Shown here piece by piece: positions 23,843 to 24,203 of a stretch of 24,203 bases of DNA (positions are counted from its first letter, which is position 1; each line of letters begins with the position of its first letter). The DNA is from an uncultured Alphaproteobacteria bacterium (GTDB lineage: Bacteria; Pseudomonadota; Alphaproteobacteria; Sneathiellales; Sneathiellaceae), in the NCBI GenBank assembly GCA_937910835.1, contig CALEMG010000534.1:1-24203 (forward strand), written 5' to 3'. A model generated the notes under the pieces. It saw nothing but the letters and a program-made list of their open reading frames with translations, ran no database searches and was not told the origin of the DNA. Both the position numbers and the translations under genes were made by a program.

Positions 23843-24203
23843 TTATTCCATATCCGTTTTCATAAAATTATAGACCGGCAAGCGGATCAGCACTTTACTG
23901 CCCGCTTCCGATGACTCAAATTCGACAATCCCGCCGTGATCGCCGACAATCTTGGCGACCAACGCAAGGCCAAGCCCGCTGCCGCCCGCCTTTGTGGTGA
24001 CAAAAGGATCGTATATATGCGGTAGGATCTCTTCGGGGATACCGGAACCATTATCCTGCACCCCGACCTCAAGTGGCAACTGCACCTTCTCCTGCGCACC
24101 CGGGACGGCCAGGCGTATCCCGTGGCGATAGGCAGTACTGAGCGTTACTTCTCCCCCGTCTTCAGGCGCAGCTTCCACCGCGTTTTTCACCAGATTGAGT
24201 AGC
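23843..24203 (-). CDS. ntrB: Nitrogen sensor kinase/phosphatase NtrB (NR(II)), C-terminal part
   Basis: The frame is open from the right window edge and covers about the last 120 residues of the kinase ATP-binding domain. It includes the N box LLNLVKNAVEAAPED, G1 VQDNGSGIPEE, the F box YDPFVTTKAGGSGLGLALV with G2, and the final IVEFESSEAGSKVLIRLPV. NtrB phosphorylates or dephosphorylates NtrC in response to PII, and acts in the cytoplasm. The stop lies two bases before the ntrC start. A GTG inside this segment (24190) is within the N box and is not a real start. The sensor part and catalytic His lie outside the window. Confidence 0.95.
   Translation of the reverse strand, partial: LLNLVKNAVEAAPEDGGEVTLSTAYRHGIRLAVPGAQEKVQLPLEVGVQDNGSGIPEEILPHIYDPFVTTKAGGSGLGLALVAKIVGDHGGIVEFESSEAGSKVLIRLPVYNFMKTDME

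Noticed and set aside
24100..24190. GTG at 24190 as the start of a separate short gene
   Set aside because: It lies within the N box of the NtrB kinase domain, and the frame is open to the window edge.
1..24203. CRISPR arrays, rRNA genes, insertion-sequence transposases
   Set aside because: No regularly spaced repeats, rRNA-like segments or transposase motifs were seen on either strand.

Overview
The window looks like the chromosome of an alphaproteobacterium of moderate G+C content. The evidence is gene order: an mltB-like / rlpA / D,D-carboxypeptidase / tmk / holB / tatD / MBL-hydrolase cluster, and a ntrB-ntrC-ntrY-ntrX-trkA-trkH-dat-hfq-hflX series followed by mazG, are both arrangements known from Rhodospirillales-like and related alphaproteobacteria. 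I cannot place it more precisely from sequence alone.

Region 1 (1-4426) is accessory DNA. A P4-type tyrosine integrase (3027-4262, minus) lies just downstream of the 3' end of a tRNA-Ser gene (4426-4515, minus), the usual layout of a tRNA-integrated genomic island. Behind it are an AlpA/excisionase-like HTH protein and a tight run of three small genes, two of them winged-helix proteins typical of alphaproteobacterial islands. Further left are an unknown acidic protein, an antibiotic-biosynthesis-monooxygenase (ABM) protein and the start of a cysteine-containing lipoprotein cut by the window edge. The left end of the island is not visible.

Region 2 (4739-11450) is a forward housekeeping series. 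It covers cell wall (lytic transglycosylase, RlpA, D,D-carboxypeptidase), DNA synthesis (Tmk, HolB), a TatD-family DNase and a metallo-beta-lactamase-fold hydrolase with an altered metal motif. It ends in a strong terminator preceded by a repeat-rich stretch that may be a small RNA. metG, often found between holB and tatD, is absent.

Region 3 (11561-14882) holds recX (minus), mazG (plus), hflX and hfq (minus), plus a previously unlisted 34-codon ORF with a very good ribosome binding site directly upstream of hfq.

Region 4 (14898-24203) reads leftward: ntrB (partial), ntrC, ntrY, ntrX, trkA, trkH, dat. These are the two nitrogen-type two-component systems, the potassium uptake system and a D-amino-acid transaminase. 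Two of the genes are broken by single in-frame stop codons: ntrX by TAG at codon 27, where the family has Tyr, and trkH by TGA at codon 201. Each break is followed within four codons by an in-frame ATG. I see no wholly new multi-gene system. The most notable items are the two nonsense codons, a tRNA-Ser with A instead of the near-universal U at position 33, the small ORF before hfq, and the metal-ligand changes in the MBL-fold protein.
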